Positions 25,497-34,848 of a DNA stretch of 64,000 nt are shown here, piece by piece (positions within the stretch are counted from its first letter, which is position 1; every line of letters starts with the position of its first letter). This DNA comes from CAVRJC01 sp964505725 (GTDB lineage: Bacteria > Actinomycetota > Acidimicrobiia > IMCC26256 > DASPTH01). The translations under genes and the position numbers were made by a program. Under the pieces are notes generated by a model. The model had not been told where the DNA came from, searched no databases, and saw only the letters and a list, made by a program, of their open reading frames with translations. The stretch is taken from contig CAZDJK010000061.1 of the NCBI GenBank assembly GCA_964505725.1, positions 1 to 64,000 on the forward strand, written 5' to 3'.

Positions 25497-27421
25497 CGGC
25501 GCACCAGCTCCACTCGCACCTCGTTGCCCAAGCCGAGGCCCTGCCCGGTGCCCTGGCTCCCGCCCGCCGGCGGGAGGGGCGACGCGACCACGTGCTCGAG
25601 GGCGTAGTCGGTGCACACGCCGCAGTCGTAGCACGGCGTCCATCGGCAGTCGGGGAGCCCGTGCTCCCGCAGGGCGGCCTGCCAGTCGTCCCACAGGAAG
25701 TCGCGGTGGAGGCCGGCCGCGATGTGGTCCCAGGGCAGGACCTCCTCGGCGGTGCGGTGGCGGGTCACGTACCAGCCGGGGTCGAGGCCCTCCGCCGCCA
25801 TGGCGTCGAGCCACCGGTCGAGCGAGAATTGCTCGCTCCACTCCTGGAACGTGCCGCCCGCCCGCCAGACCCGCTCGATCACGCGCCCGACCCGCCGGTC
25901 GCCGCGGCTCGCGATCCCCTCGGCGAAGGTCGCGTCGGGGTCGTGCCACCGCAGCTGCGCGCCCGACCGCCGCAGGTCGTCGCGCAGCATCCCGACCTTG
26001 CGTCGCAGCTCGTCGACGCCGTTCTGGCCGAACCACTGGAACGGGGTGTGGGCCTTGGGCACGAACCCGCCGACGGAGGCGGTGCAGCTCGCCTTCTTCG
26101 TGTAGCGGCGCCCGATGGCGACCACGTCACGGGCGAGGGCGGCGATGCCTCGCGTGTCGATGTCGGTCTCGGTGGGGACGCCCACGAGGAAATAGAGCTT
26201 CACCCGCTGCCAGCCCTGCGAGTACGCGCCTTCGACCGCGGCGAAGAGGTCGTCGTCGGTGATGAGCTTGTTGATCACCTGCCGGATGCGCCACGTGCCG
26301 CCCTCGGGCGCGAACGTGAGACCGGTGCGGCGGACCTTCTGGATCTCGCTCGCGATCCCGACCGTGAACGCGTCGACGCGCAGCGAGGGCAGGGAGACGC
26401 TCACGTTGCCGCAGCCCTGCTGCTCGTTGACGAGGTTGGCGACCAGGCCGTCGATCCCCGAGAAGTCGGCGGTGGAGAGCGACGTGAGCGCGACCTCGTC
26501 GTACCCGGTCCGGCGGAGCCCGTCGCGCACCATTGTGCGCACCTGCTCCTCGGGCCGCTCGCGCACGGGACGGGTGATCATGCCGGCCTGGCAGAACCGG
26601 CACCCGCGCGTGCACCCGCGGAACACCTCGACGTTGAGGCGGTCGTGGACCACCTCGATGAGCGGGACGAGCTGCTGCTTCGGGTACGGCCACGCGCCGA
26701 GGTCGGCGACGGTCCGCTTGTCGACCCGGGCGGGGACGTCCGCGAACCGCGGCGTGACCGACGCCAGGAAGCGGCCGTGGTACTCGACGTCGTACATCGA
26801 CGGTACGTACACACCCTCGATGGTGGCGAGCTCGTGCAGCACAGCCTCGCGGGACCTGCGCCCGCCGCGCTTCCAGGCGCCGACCACCTCCGTGATCTCC
26901 CCGACGACCTCCTCGCCGTCGCCGATCACGAACAGGTCGACGAAGTCGGCCATCGGCTCGGGGTTGAACGCGCAGTGCCCGCCGGCGACGACGAGCGGGT
27001 GCTCGGGGCCCCGGTCGGCCGCCCGCACCGGGACTCCGGCGAGGTCGAGGCACTCGAGCACGTTCGTGTACACGAGCTCGGCGGCGAGGGTGAACGCGAA
27101 CACGTCGAACTCGCCCGCATGGTGGTGCGTGTCGACCGAGAAGAGCGGGACGCTCGCGGCCCGCAGCTCGGCGGCCATGTCGAGCCACGGCGCGTAGGCG
27201 CGCTCGGCGAGCGCATCGTCGCGTTCGTTCAGGATCTCGTAGAGGATCTGGAGTCCCTGGTTCGGCAGCCCGATCTCGTAGGTATCGGGGTAGACGAGGA
27301 GCCAGGCGGTGAGATCGGACCGGTGCTCCGGCCGGACACTGCCCCGCTCCATCCCGATGTAGCGAGCGGGCTTCTCGACCCGGGCCAGGAGGGACTCCAC
27401 TCGGGGCCACAGGGTTGACAT
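25493..27421 (-). CDS. TIGR03960 family B12-binding radical SAM protein
   Basis: A 642-residue radical SAM enzyme. The N-terminal cobalamin-binding-like half (residues 1-240; QGLQILYEILNERDDALAERAYAP) is followed by the [4Fe-4S] motif CTRGCRFCQAGM near residues 268-279. The SAM-barrel segments include LTFAPEGGTWRIRQVINKL. A C-terminal Cys cluster reads CRWTPCYDCGVC (about residue 605). Works with the adjacent DUF2344 protein. The exact reaction is unassigned, though the pair is a conserved neighbour of rne-rplU in actinobacteria. Confidence 0.93.
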   Translation of the reverse strand: MSTLWPRVESLLARVEKPARYIGMERGSVRPEHRSDLTAWLLVYPDTYEIGLPNQGLQILYEILNERDDALAERAYAPWLDMAAELRAASVPLFSVDTHHHAGEFDVFAFTLAAELVYTNVLECLDLAGVPVRAADRGPEHPLVVAGGHCAFNPEPMADFVDLFVIGDGEEVVGEITEVVGAWKRGGRRSREAVLHELATIEGVYVPSMYDVEYHGRFLASVTPRFADVPARVDKRTVADLGAWPYPKQQLVPLIEVVHDRLNVEVFRGCTRGCRFCQAGMITRPVRERPEEQVRTMVRDGLRRTGYDEVALTSLSTADFSGIDGLVANLVNEQQGCGNVSVSLPSLRVDAFTVGIASEIQKVRRTGLTFAPEGGTWRIRQVINKLITDDDLFAAVEGAYSQGWQRVKLYFLVGVPTETDIDTRGIAALARDVVAIGRRYTKKASCTASVGGFVPKAHTPFQWFGQNGVDELRRKVGMLRDDLRRSGAQLRWHDPDATFAEGIASRGDRRVGRVIERVWRAGGTFQEWSEQFSLDRWLDAMAAEGLDPGWYVTRHRTAEEVLPWDHIAAGLHRDFLWDDWQAALREHGLPDCRWTPCYDCGVCTDYALEHVVASPLPPAGGSQGTGQGLGLGNEVRVELVRR

Positions 27422-27463
27422 CTCGGGCTCATGGTACCCGACGCCATGGTCCCGCCTGCGGGG

Positions 27464-28639
27464 TCAGTCGAAGCGGCGCATCGACACGTTCAGCACCAGG
27501 CCGATGCACGCGAACGACGTGATCAGGGACGATCCGCCATAGCTGGTGAAGGGCAGGGGGATGCCGGTGACGGGCATGATGCCGAGCGTCATTCCGACGT
27601 TCTCGAACATCTGGAACGCGAGCATGGCGAAGACCCCGACGCACACCAGCGTGCCGAAGAAGTCGCGGGAGAGCCGGGCTGCTCGCCAGGTGCGCCACAG
27701 CACGATCGCGAACAGCCCGAGCAGCACGATCGCGCCGACGAAACCGAGCTCCTCGCCGACCGCGGTGAAGATGAAGTCGGTGTGCTGCTCGGGGACGAAG
27801 CCGCCCTGGGTCTGCGAGCCCTGCTCGAAGCCCTCGCCGGTGATGCGCCCGTGCGCGATCGCCTGCTTCGACTGCTCCTGGTTGTACGCGGAGCCGGCGC
27901 TGGTCCCGCTCTCGGGGTCGATGAAGGTCGTGAGCCGGTCGAGCTGGTACTGCTTCAGCAGGCCGAGGCCGACCACCGCGTACACGCCGGTCGCCGCGAG
28001 CAGGCAGAGGATCACGAGCTGGCGCATCGACACGCCCGCGATCGCGAACAGCGCCACGATGATGACCGCGAACACGAGCACGGTCCCGAGGTCGGGTTGC
28101 AGCAGCACGAGGCCGATCGGCACCGACGCCAGCATCAGGATGACGGTGAGCCGCCACGCGTCGAGCTCGCCGCGGTACTGGTTGAGGTAGCCGGCGAGGG
28201 CGATGATGAGCCCGAACTTCGCCAACTCCGACGGCTGGAGGGTGAAGCCGCCGGGGAGCTGGAACCACGCTTGGTGCCCCTTCACGTTCGAGCCCACCGG
28301 CGCGAGCACGAGCAGGAGGATCCCGACGGTGGCGAGGTACGCGAACATCGACAGGTCGCGCAGGCGGCGGTAGTCGACGGCGACGACGCCGGCCATAGCG
28401 CCCAGGCCCGCCAGCGCGAACAGGACCTGCCGTTTCACGTAGTACAGCTCGTCGCCCGGGATGCGGCGGTGCGTGCTCGAGTAGACCATGAGCAGGCCGA
28501 TGGCGGTGATCGCCAACACCGCACCCACGAGCACATAGTCGAAGTGCCGTACCGGCGTCGCGTCGAAGCGCGAGCTCTCCTTCAGCGCGGGAGGCCGCCC
28601 GATGGGGGTGCGGCCGCGAGAGCGGAGCCCGAGTGCCAT
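27464..28639 (-). CDS. rodA: Rod shape-determining protein RodA (SEDS glycosyltransferase)
   Basis: SEDS-family peptidoglycan polymerase of 391 residues with about ten hydrophobic helices. Signature stretches include WFQLPGGFTLQPSELAKFGLI (near residue 125, with the conserved Pro-Ser-Glu), LLQPDLGTVLVF with the catalytic-region Asp, GIPLPFTSYGGSSLI near residue 350, and GRITGEGFEQGSQ. It acts with PBP2, encoded 8 nt upstream, in cell elongation. Ends the mreBCD-mrdA-rodA operon. Confidence 0.96.
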   Translation of the reverse strand: MALGLRSRGRTPIGRPPALKESSRFDATPVRHFDYVLVGAVLAITAIGLLMVYSSTHRRIPGDELYYVKRQVLFALAGLGAMAGVVAVDYRRLRDLSMFAYLATVGILLLVLAPVGSNVKGHQAWFQLPGGFTLQPSELAKFGLIIALAGYLNQYRGELDAWRLTVILMLASVPIGLVLLQPDLGTVLVFAVIIVALFAIAGVSMRQLVILCLLAATGVYAVVGLGLLKQYQLDRLTTFIDPESGTSAGSAYNQEQSKQAIAHGRITGEGFEQGSQTQGGFVPEQHTDFIFTAVGEELGFVGAIVLLGLFAIVLWRTWRAARLSRDFFGTLVCVGVFAMLAFQMFENVGMTLGIMPVTGIPLPFTSYGGSSLITSFACIGLVLNVSMRRFD

Positions 28640-28647
28640 CGCGATCC

Positions 28648-30609
28648 TCAGTCGTGCGCCCGCGTCGCCGCGCCGCCGACTTCGACCGGCGCGAGGGTGG
28701 CGTTGGGGGCGGCGAGGTAGTCGATGACCCGACGCACGATGGGTGCGGCGACGTCGGCGCCGTAGCCACCCTGCTCCACCATCGCCAGCACCACGTACTG
28801 CGGCTGGGCCGGGTCGTTCTCGGGGTTCGTCATCCCCACGAACCAGGAGGTGTTCTGCTCGTTCCCGTTCTGGGCGGTCCCGGTCTTCCCGGCGACGGTC
28901 GGCCCGGTGTACCCCTTGAACGCGGCGAACGCGGTCCCCTCACCGCTGTTCACCGCGCCGAGCAGGCCGGGGAGGATCTGGGCGCGCACGTCGGCGGGAA
29001 GGACGTCGCTCCGCATCACGTCGGGATCGATCACGTGGTCGATCGCGCCGAGCTGGTTCGAGGGGAGCGATGCACCGTTGTCCCGCACCGACGACGCCAC
29101 CCGGGGCGAGTAGAGCGTGCCGCCGTTCTCGAACGCGGCGTAGGCGTTGGCGAGCTGGAGCGGCGTGACCAGCAGGTCGCCCTGGCCCACGGCGAGGCTC
29201 GCGCTGTCGCCCTGGCGCCACGTGCGCGAGGTGGGGTCGTCGCTGTTCTTGTTGAACATCTGGTTGAACGCGAGATCGGGCAGGCGGCCGACCTGCTCGC
29301 CGGTGAGCCCCGACCCGGTGTCGGCCCCCATCCCGAACGTCGACGCGACGTGCTGGATCGAGTAGCCGACCGGGTGGTCGTTCGGGCCGGTCTTGTTGTC
29401 GCCACCCTCGTTCTCGTACGCGGCCCAGATGTCCTTGCCCACCTGGTAGAAGTACACGTCGCTCGACACCGTGAGCGCGCGGGTGAGGTCGACGATCCCG
29501 TTGGCATTCTTCTTGTCGTTGCACCGCTTCTCGCCGTTCCCGAACGAGATGCAGCCGCTGTCGTAGAACGTCTCGCCGGCGCTGCGGATCCCGTTCTCCA
29601 GCATGGCGATCGACGTGAACGGCTTGAACGTCGACCCCGGCGCGAGCTGCGCGCTCACCGCGCGGTCGAAGAGCGGCTGGGGGCCGTTCGGGTCGAAGTA
29701 CGACTGGTCGACGGTGCCGTTCGCGAGCGCGTTGGGGTCGAACGAGGGATTCGAGCTCAGGGCCACGATCGAGCCGGTGCGTGCGTCGAGCACTACCACC
29801 GCACCCGAGTTCGCCCGTTGGCCGGTCGGCCGCGCGCCGTCGATGCCCTGCTGGAGCGACTCGTCGGCGACCTGCTGCACGCCGAGATTCTCGGTCAGCA
29901 CGACGTCGTGCCCCGGCGCCGCCTTGCGCACGACCGTCTCGCCGATGACGAGCCCGCGGTTGTCGACCCGCACGCGCTTGAGCTCCGGCGTGCCGCGCAG
30001 CTCCGACTCGAACAGCTTCTCCGCTCCGGCCTTGCCGATCACGTCGTCATTGGCGTAGTCGGCGGCCTTGTCGAGCGCGAGCTCCTGCTTGTTGATGCGC
30101 CCCACGTACCCGACGAGGTGGGCGCCGACCGGTCCCTGCGGGTACTCACGCAGGTAGGTGGTCGCGAACTGCGTGTCGGGGAAGTCCTCGGGGTGTTCGG
30201 CGACGTACTGCGCCGCGTCGTCGCTCACCGGTGAGAGCACGGGTACCGGCTGCAGCGCCGAGTACTTCGGGTCGTCGATCTTCGCCTGCGCGGCGGCGTT
30301 GGTCGTGCCCATCAGCTTGGCGAGGTTCGGCACCAGCTTCGCCTGTACCTCGGGCGTCAGCTTCCCGCGGTCGACGGTCAGCGAGGTGACCGGGACGGTC
30401 TGCGCGAGCACGTTGCCCTGCGCGTCGAGGATGCGCCCTCGCAGCGCGGGCACCTGCACGAGCTTGTCGCCGTTGCGCTGGGCCGCGACGGCGAGCGACT
30501 CACCGCCCGCGACCTGCAGGAACCACAGCCGGGTCGCGAGCGCGCTGAACATCAGGGCGGCGACGATGCCGATCACCGCGAGCCGACGGCCGACGTTGGG
30601 CTCGTTCAC
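28648..30609 (-). CDS. mrdA: Penicillin-binding protein 2 (transpeptidase MrdA)
   Basis: Class B PBP of 653 residues that crosslinks peptidoglycan during elongation. An N-terminal membrane anchor (LAVIGIVAALMFSALATRL, residues 9-27) precedes the dimerisation domain, then the transpeptidase motifs: SxxK as STFK in LAPGSTFKPFTS, SxN-position SDV in TVSSDVYFYQ, and KTG in AGKTGTAQNGNEQN. The GTG start at 30609 overlaps the mreD stop as GTGA. Partner of RodA. Confidence 0.95.
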   Translation of the reverse strand: MNEPNVGRRLAVIGIVAALMFSALATRLWFLQVAGGESLAVAAQRNGDKLVQVPALRGRILDAQGNVLAQTVPVTSLTVDRGKLTPEVQAKLVPNLAKLMGTTNAAAQAKIDDPKYSALQPVPVLSPVSDDAAQYVAEHPEDFPDTQFATTYLREYPQGPVGAHLVGYVGRINKQELALDKAADYANDDVIGKAGAEKLFESELRGTPELKRVRVDNRGLVIGETVVRKAAPGHDVVLTENLGVQQVADESLQQGIDGARPTGQRANSGAVVVLDARTGSIVALSSNPSFDPNALANGTVDQSYFDPNGPQPLFDRAVSAQLAPGSTFKPFTSIAMLENGIRSAGETFYDSGCISFGNGEKRCNDKKNANGIVDLTRALTVSSDVYFYQVGKDIWAAYENEGGDNKTGPNDHPVGYSIQHVASTFGMGADTGSGLTGEQVGRLPDLAFNQMFNKNSDDPTSRTWRQGDSASLAVGQGDLLVTPLQLANAYAAFENGGTLYSPRVASSVRDNGASLPSNQLGAIDHVIDPDVMRSDVLPADVRAQILPGLLGAVNSGEGTAFAAFKGYTGPTVAGKTGTAQNGNEQNTSWFVGMTNPENDPAQPQYVVLAMVEQGGYGADVAAPIVRRVIDYLAAPNATLAPVEVGGAATRAHD

Positions 30610-31115
30610 GGCCGGACCTGCCAGGCACCGGCATCGGTGTCGCGGGCGGCGCGCCGGACCACCGGGAACACGAGCGGAGCGATGAGCGCATCGTACGCGG
30701 CCGCGATGATCACGGTCTTCAGGCTCGCGAACGACAGGAACCCGTCCTGTCCGACCATCGCGCCGATGGTGATGAACACGAGGCCGCCGAAGAGGCCTCC
30801 GAGGCCGCCGACGATCGGGGCGATCCGGGGCGTGGAGCGCACCATCCCCGACTGGAAGACCCCGACCGCGTACCCCGTGACCGCGTAGGAGAGTGCGGAG
30901 AGGCCGAGCGGCGTAGTGAGGAAGAGGTCGATCGAGAGACCCATCACGAAGCCGAACAGCGCCCCGCTCTCGGGGCCGTTCTCGTAGCCCACCGCGAGCG
31001 TGCACACCAGCCCGACGTCGGGGGCGACGCCGTCGACGCGCAGGTGGGTGAACAGCGTGGTCTGGAGCACGACCGCGCTGATCACGACGAGGAGCAGGCG
31101 GAGCCGGCGGATCAC
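30606..31115 (-). CDS. mreD: Rod shape-determining protein MreD
   Basis: Integral membrane protein of 169 residues with five to six hydrophobic helices (LLLVVISAVVLQTTLF, VGLVCTLAVGYENGPESGALFGFVMGLSIDLF, and later segments), the standard MreD topology; it links MreB/MreC to the wall synthesis complex. The GTG start at 31115 overlaps the mreC stop as GTGA, and its own stop overlaps mrdA the same way. Confidence 0.92.
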   Translation of the reverse strand: MIRRLRLLLVVISAVVLQTTLFTHLRVDGVAPDVGLVCTLAVGYENGPESGALFGFVMGLSIDLFLTTPLGLSALSYAVTGYAVGVFQSGMVRSTPRIAPIVGGLGGLFGGLVFITIGAMVGQDGFLSFASLKTVIIAAAYDALIAPLVFPVVRRAARDTDAGAWQVRP

Positions 31116-31951
31116 GGCCCCGACCCATTGGAGAGGAGCACCTTGACGATGTCGAGGCGGTCGAGGTCGACGATGGGCTTGAGCTCGCCCTCCTGGGTGG
31201 CGGCGGTGGAAGCGTCGACGGTGCGGGTCACGGTGCCGACCGTGAGGCCGGCGGGGAAGAGCGAGTTGGCCGTACCCCTCGTGACCACGATCTCGTTCCG
31301 GGTGATGGGCGAAGGGTCGAGCACCTGCAGCCGGAGGAACGTGCTCCCCTTCTGGCCGCGGGCGATGGCGACCGGGCCGGGGCCGGGCTGGGCGAGCAGC
31401 TGCACGCCCACCGCAAAGCTGGGGTCGTCGACCCGCTGAACCGTCGCCCGGTTCCGTCCCACGGCCACGACCTTGCCCACGAGCCCCTCGGCCACCACGA
31501 CCGGCTGGTCCACCGCGATGCCCGAGGTCGAGCCCTTGTCGATCTGGAACGTGCGCTCGAAGTTGCCGGTGGACCCGTCGACGACCTGTGCGGCCACGCC
31601 GTCGTAGTCGGAGATCTGAGGCAGGTCGACGAGACCCTCGATCTCCTTCAGCCGGGCCTGCGCCGCCACCCCCGCGGCCGCCTGGCTCTTGAGCGCCGCG
31701 TTCTCCCGCCGGAGGTCCTTGTTCTCCTCGGCCAGCTCGTTGCCTCGCCCGAGGCCGCTGAAGAAGTCGCTCGCGGGGTTGATGACGTCGTCGGCGAGGG
31801 ATTGCAGGGGCGAGATCACGTCGTGGGCGGCGGTCCGCATGGACCCGATGACCCCTGCGCCGCGTTGGTCGAGCGTGATCAGGAACAGTGACGTGACCAC
31901 GACGAGGATCAGGGTGACGCGCCGACGACGGCCTTGGCGGTAGACGACCAC
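31112..31951 (-). CDS. mreC: Rod shape-determining protein MreC
   Basis: A 279-residue bitopic protein. A basic N-terminus (RQGRRRRV) and a membrane helix (TLILVVVTSLFLITL, residues 13-27) lead to a coiled coil around residues 65-95 (ELAEENKDLRRENAALKSQ), followed by the β-rich periplasmic-type domain (ERTFQIDKGSTSGIAVDQPVV). Scaffolds the elongasome between MreB inside and PBP2 outside. It starts at a GTG 27 nt after the mreB stop. Confidence 0.94.
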   Translation of the reverse strand: MVVYRQGRRRRVTLILVVVTSLFLITLDQRGAGVIGSMRTAAHDVISPLQSLADDVINPASDFFSGLGRGNELAEENKDLRRENAALKSQAAAGVAAQARLKEIEGLVDLPQISDYDGVAAQVVDGSTGNFERTFQIDKGSTSGIAVDQPVVVAEGLVGKVVAVGRNRATVQRVDDPSFAVGVQLLAQPGPGPVAIARGQKGSTFLRLQVLDPSPITRNEIVVTRGTANSLFPAGLTVGTVTRTVDASTAATQEGELKPIVDLDRLDIVKVLLSNGSGP

Positions 31952-31978
31952 GACGCGGGGTGGCCCGAGCGGGCGCGA

Positions 31979-33016
31979 TCAGCCCTCGGGCGCTTCGATC
32001 AGGACCTGCTTCAGCACGTCGAAGTTCTCGAGGCACTGACCCGAGCCGAGGACGACGGAGAAGAGGGGGTGGCGCGCCCGGTGCACGGGCATGCCGGTCT
32101 CGGCCTGGATGATGTTGTCGAGCCCGACGAGCTCGGCGCCCCCTCCGGTGATGACGATGCCCTTCTCCATGATGTCGGCCGCGAGCTCGGGCGGCGTCTT
32201 GTCGAGCGTGACCTTCACCGCGTCGACGATCGCGGCGGTCGGCTCCTCGATCGCTTCGCGGATCTCGACCGTGGACACGACGATGGTCTTCGGCAGGCCG
32301 GTGACCAGATCGCGCCCGCGCACCTCGGCGTAGAGCTCCTCTTCGAGCGGCCACGCGCTCGCGAGCAGCATCTTCACCTCCTCCGCGGTGCGCTCGCCGA
32401 GCGCGAGCGAGTACTCGCGCTTCACGAAGTTGATGATCGCCTCGTCGAACTCGTCGCCGGCGACGCGGCTCGACTCGCTCACGACGACGCCGCCGAGCGA
32501 GATCACCGCGACCTCGGTGGTGCCGCCACCGATGTCGACGATCATGTTTCCGGCGGGTTCGTGCACCGGCAGCCCCGCGCCGATGGCCGCGGCCATAGGC
32601 TCCTCGATCACCAGGACCGGCTTCCGCGCGCCGGCGAACTCCGCCGCCTCCTGCACCGCGCGGCGCTCGACGCCCGTGATCCCCGAGGGGATGCAGATCA
32701 CCATGCGCGGCTTGGCCCACCGGCGTTGGTGCACGCGCTGGATGAAGTAGCGGAGCATCTTCTCGCAGATGTCGAAGTCGGCGATGACGCCGTCCTTGAG
32801 CGGCCGAACCGCCTCGATGTGCCCGGGCGTGCGACCGACCATGCGCTTCGCCTCGGTGCCGACCGCGAGCAGGCGCCCGTCGCGCGTGTTCATGGCGACG
32901 ATCGACGGCTCGTCGAGGACGATCCCCTTGCCCCGCACGTACACGAGCGTGTTCGCGGTGCCGAGATCGACTGCCATGTCGCGGCCGACGACGGAGGAGA
33001 ACCAGGGTTCAGGCAT
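31979..33016 (-). CDS. mreB: Rod shape-determining protein MreB
   Basis: Actin-like cytoskeletal ATPase of 345 residues directing lateral wall synthesis. Phosphate loop 1 (VDLGTANTLVYVRGKG) is at residues 16-31, loop 2 (DIGGGTTEVAVISLGG) near 165, and the adenosine motif ITGGGAELVGLDN near 290. Its presence, with mreCD, mrdA and rodA, argues for a rod-shaped cell that elongates laterally, unlike actinobacteria that grow only at the poles. First gene of the five-gene rod operon. Confidence 0.97.
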   Translation of the reverse strand: MPEPWFSSVVGRDMAVDLGTANTLVYVRGKGIVLDEPSIVAMNTRDGRLLAVGTEAKRMVGRTPGHIEAVRPLKDGVIADFDICEKMLRYFIQRVHQRRWAKPRMVICIPSGITGVERRAVQEAAEFAGARKPVLVIEEPMAAAIGAGLPVHEPAGNMIVDIGGGTTEVAVISLGGVVVSESSRVAGDEFDEAIINFVKREYSLALGERTAEEVKMLLASAWPLEEELYAEVRGRDLVTGLPKTIVVSTVEIREAIEEPTAAIVDAVKVTLDKTPPELAADIMEKGIVITGGGAELVGLDNIIQAETGMPVHRARHPLFSVVLGSGQCLENFDVLKQVLIEAPEG

Positions 33017-33106
33017 AGCAAAAGGATCCAGAAGACGCTCGGATGCGGGACAGGCTAGCCGGGGCGCGCTCCGCTCCGCGGTTGCGGGGACGCGGAATCT
33101 CTCCTG

Positions 33107-33520
33107 CTACGCGAGTCCCGGGAAGAACAGCGCGATCTCCCGCGCCGCGGACTCGGGGCCGTCGGAGCCGTGGACGAGGTTCTCGGCGGTCTCGAGGGCG
33201 AGATCGCCCCTGATGGTGCCCGGTGCGGCGTCTCTCGGGTTGGTCGTGCCCATGAGGCCCCGGACCACCTTCCAGGTGTCGGGGCCGCCCTCCACCACCA
33301 TCGCGACGAGCGGACCCCGCGTGATGAACTCGACCAGATCACCGAAAAAGGGCTTGTCGCCGTGCTCCTCATAGTGACGCCCCGCGAGCTCGGCGTCGAC
33401 GGTGCGCAGGTCCATGGCCACGATGGTGAGCTGCTTGCGCTCGAGCCGGGCGACGATCTCCCCCACCAGCCCCCGCTCGACCGCGTCGGGCTTGCAGAGC
33501 ACCAGCGTTCGTTCGCTCAT
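33107..33520 (-). CDS. ndk: Nucleoside diphosphate kinase
   Basis: Balances NTP pools by phosphate transfer through a phosphohistidine. The 137-residue protein starts ERTLVLCKPDAVERGLVGEI, contains the RGLMGTTNPRDAAPGTIRGD region and the active-site HGSDGPESAAREI with the catalytic histidine near residue 117. Length is typical. Sits between folC and mreB in the conserved valS-folC-ndk order. Confidence 0.97.
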   Translation of the reverse strand: MSERTLVLCKPDAVERGLVGEIVARLERKQLTIVAMDLRTVDAELAGRHYEEHGDKPFFGDLVEFITRGPLVAMVVEGGPDTWKVVRGLMGTTNPRDAAPGTIRGDLALETAENLVHGSDGPESAAREIALFFPGLA

Positions 33521-33532
33521 GACCGCCCGAAG

Positions 33533-34846
33533 CTAGTGGACGAGGTGTGTCCGGGCGGGGCCGGCCACGTAGAACGAGCCCGCGACGACCACGCGGCCGT
33601 CGGCCGGGGTCAGCGCGATCGCGCGGTCGACCGCGTCCCCGACGTCGTCCACCACCTCGACCCGGTCGCCCGGCACGCCGAGCGCGAGCGCGGCGTCGGC
33701 CACCTCCCGGGGGTCGCGCGACCGCGGGATCTGCGCGCGGCAGGCGATGACCCGGTCGGCTTCGGTGATGCCGAGCGCGTCCAGCATCTCGAACGCGTCC
33801 TTCTGCACGAGCACGCCGACGACCCAGGTGCGCGGGCCGGGGGGGAACTCCTCCGCGAGCGCGGCCCGCACCGCGTGCGCGCCGGCCACGTTCTTGGTGC
33901 CGTCGATGACGACGAGCGGATCGTGCGCGACCACCTCGAGCCGACCCGGCGAGTCGACCGACGCGAACGCGGCGGCGACCACGTCGACATCGAGCGCGCG
34001 GCCGAGGAACGCCTCCACCGTCGCCAGTGCGATCGCGGCGTTGTCGGCCTGGTGCGCGCCGTGCAGCGGCAGGAAGATCTCGGGGTAGGTCGCGAGCGGG
34101 GTGAAGAGCTCGAGCAGGCGCCCGCCGTGACCGAGCTCGTTCTCGGCTACGCCGAAGTCGCGGTCGCGCAGCAGCACGCGATCGGCGTCGCGGCTGGTGA
34201 AGATCGGCACCAGCTCGGGGTCGGTCTCACCGAGCACGAGCGTCGCGCCCGGCTTGACGATGCCGGCCTTGTCCTCCGCGATGTCGCGGCGTGTGGGGCC
34301 GAGGTACTCGACATGATCGAGGGCGACGTTGGTGACCACCGCCACCTCGCCGTCGACCACGTTGGTGGAGTCCCAGGTGCCCCCGAGGCCCACTTCGATC
34401 ACCGCGACGTCGACGGCCACATCGGCGAACCACTCGAGCGCGGCTGCGTTCACGATCTCGAAGTAGGTCGGCGGGTCGTCGAGCAGCGGCTCCACCGCGG
34501 CGATGGTGGCGAGCACCCGGTCGAGGTCGTCGTCGGGGATGGGCTCGCCGTTCCACGACATGCGCTCGTTGAACCGCTCCAGGTACGGGCTGGTGTCGGT
34601 GCCCACCGACAGGCCGCACGCCACGAGGAGCCGGGTGGCCATGCGGGCGGTCGTCGTCTTGCCGTTGGTGCCGGTCACGTGCAGCGCCGGGTACTGCAGC
34701 TGCGGCGACCCGAGGAGCTCGACGAGGCGGGCCATGCGGGTGAGTGGCTGCGGCGTGAGCCGGCGTCCCGAGCCGGCGGGGGCGCCCACCAGGGTCTCGA
34801 GGTTCACGTGGCGGTCGAGCCACGCCATCACCTCGGCGTGGTCCAC
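33533..34846 (-). CDS. folC: Dihydrofolate synthase / folylpolyglutamate synthase
   Basis: Mur-ligase-fold enzyme of 437 residues adding glutamate to dihydropteroate or folates. ATP loop HVTGTNGKTTTARM lies near residues 57-70; SPYLERFNERM, IEVGLGGTWDSTNVVD, NVALDHVEYLG and the carbamylated-lysine region AEDKAGIVKPG follow. The GTG start at 34846 is 2 nt from the valS stop, so co-translation with valS is expected. Ends just before ndk. Confidence 0.94.
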   Translation of the reverse strand: MDHAEVMAWLDRHVNLETLVGAPAGSGRRLTPQPLTRMARLVELLGSPQLQYPALHVTGTNGKTTTARMATRLLVACGLSVGTDTSPYLERFNERMSWNGEPIPDDDLDRVLATIAAVEPLLDDPPTYFEIVNAAALEWFADVAVDVAVIEVGLGGTWDSTNVVDGEVAVVTNVALDHVEYLGPTRRDIAEDKAGIVKPGATLVLGETDPELVPIFTSRDADRVLLRDRDFGVAENELGHGGRLLELFTPLATYPEIFLPLHGAHQADNAAIALATVEAFLGRALDVDVVAAAFASVDSPGRLEVVAHDPLVVIDGTKNVAGAHAVRAALAEEFPPGPRTWVVGVLVQKDAFEMLDALGITEADRVIACRAQIPRSRDPREVADAALALGVPGDRVEVVDDVGDAVDRAIALTPADGRVVVAGSFYVAGPARTHLVH

Positions 34847-34848
34847 CG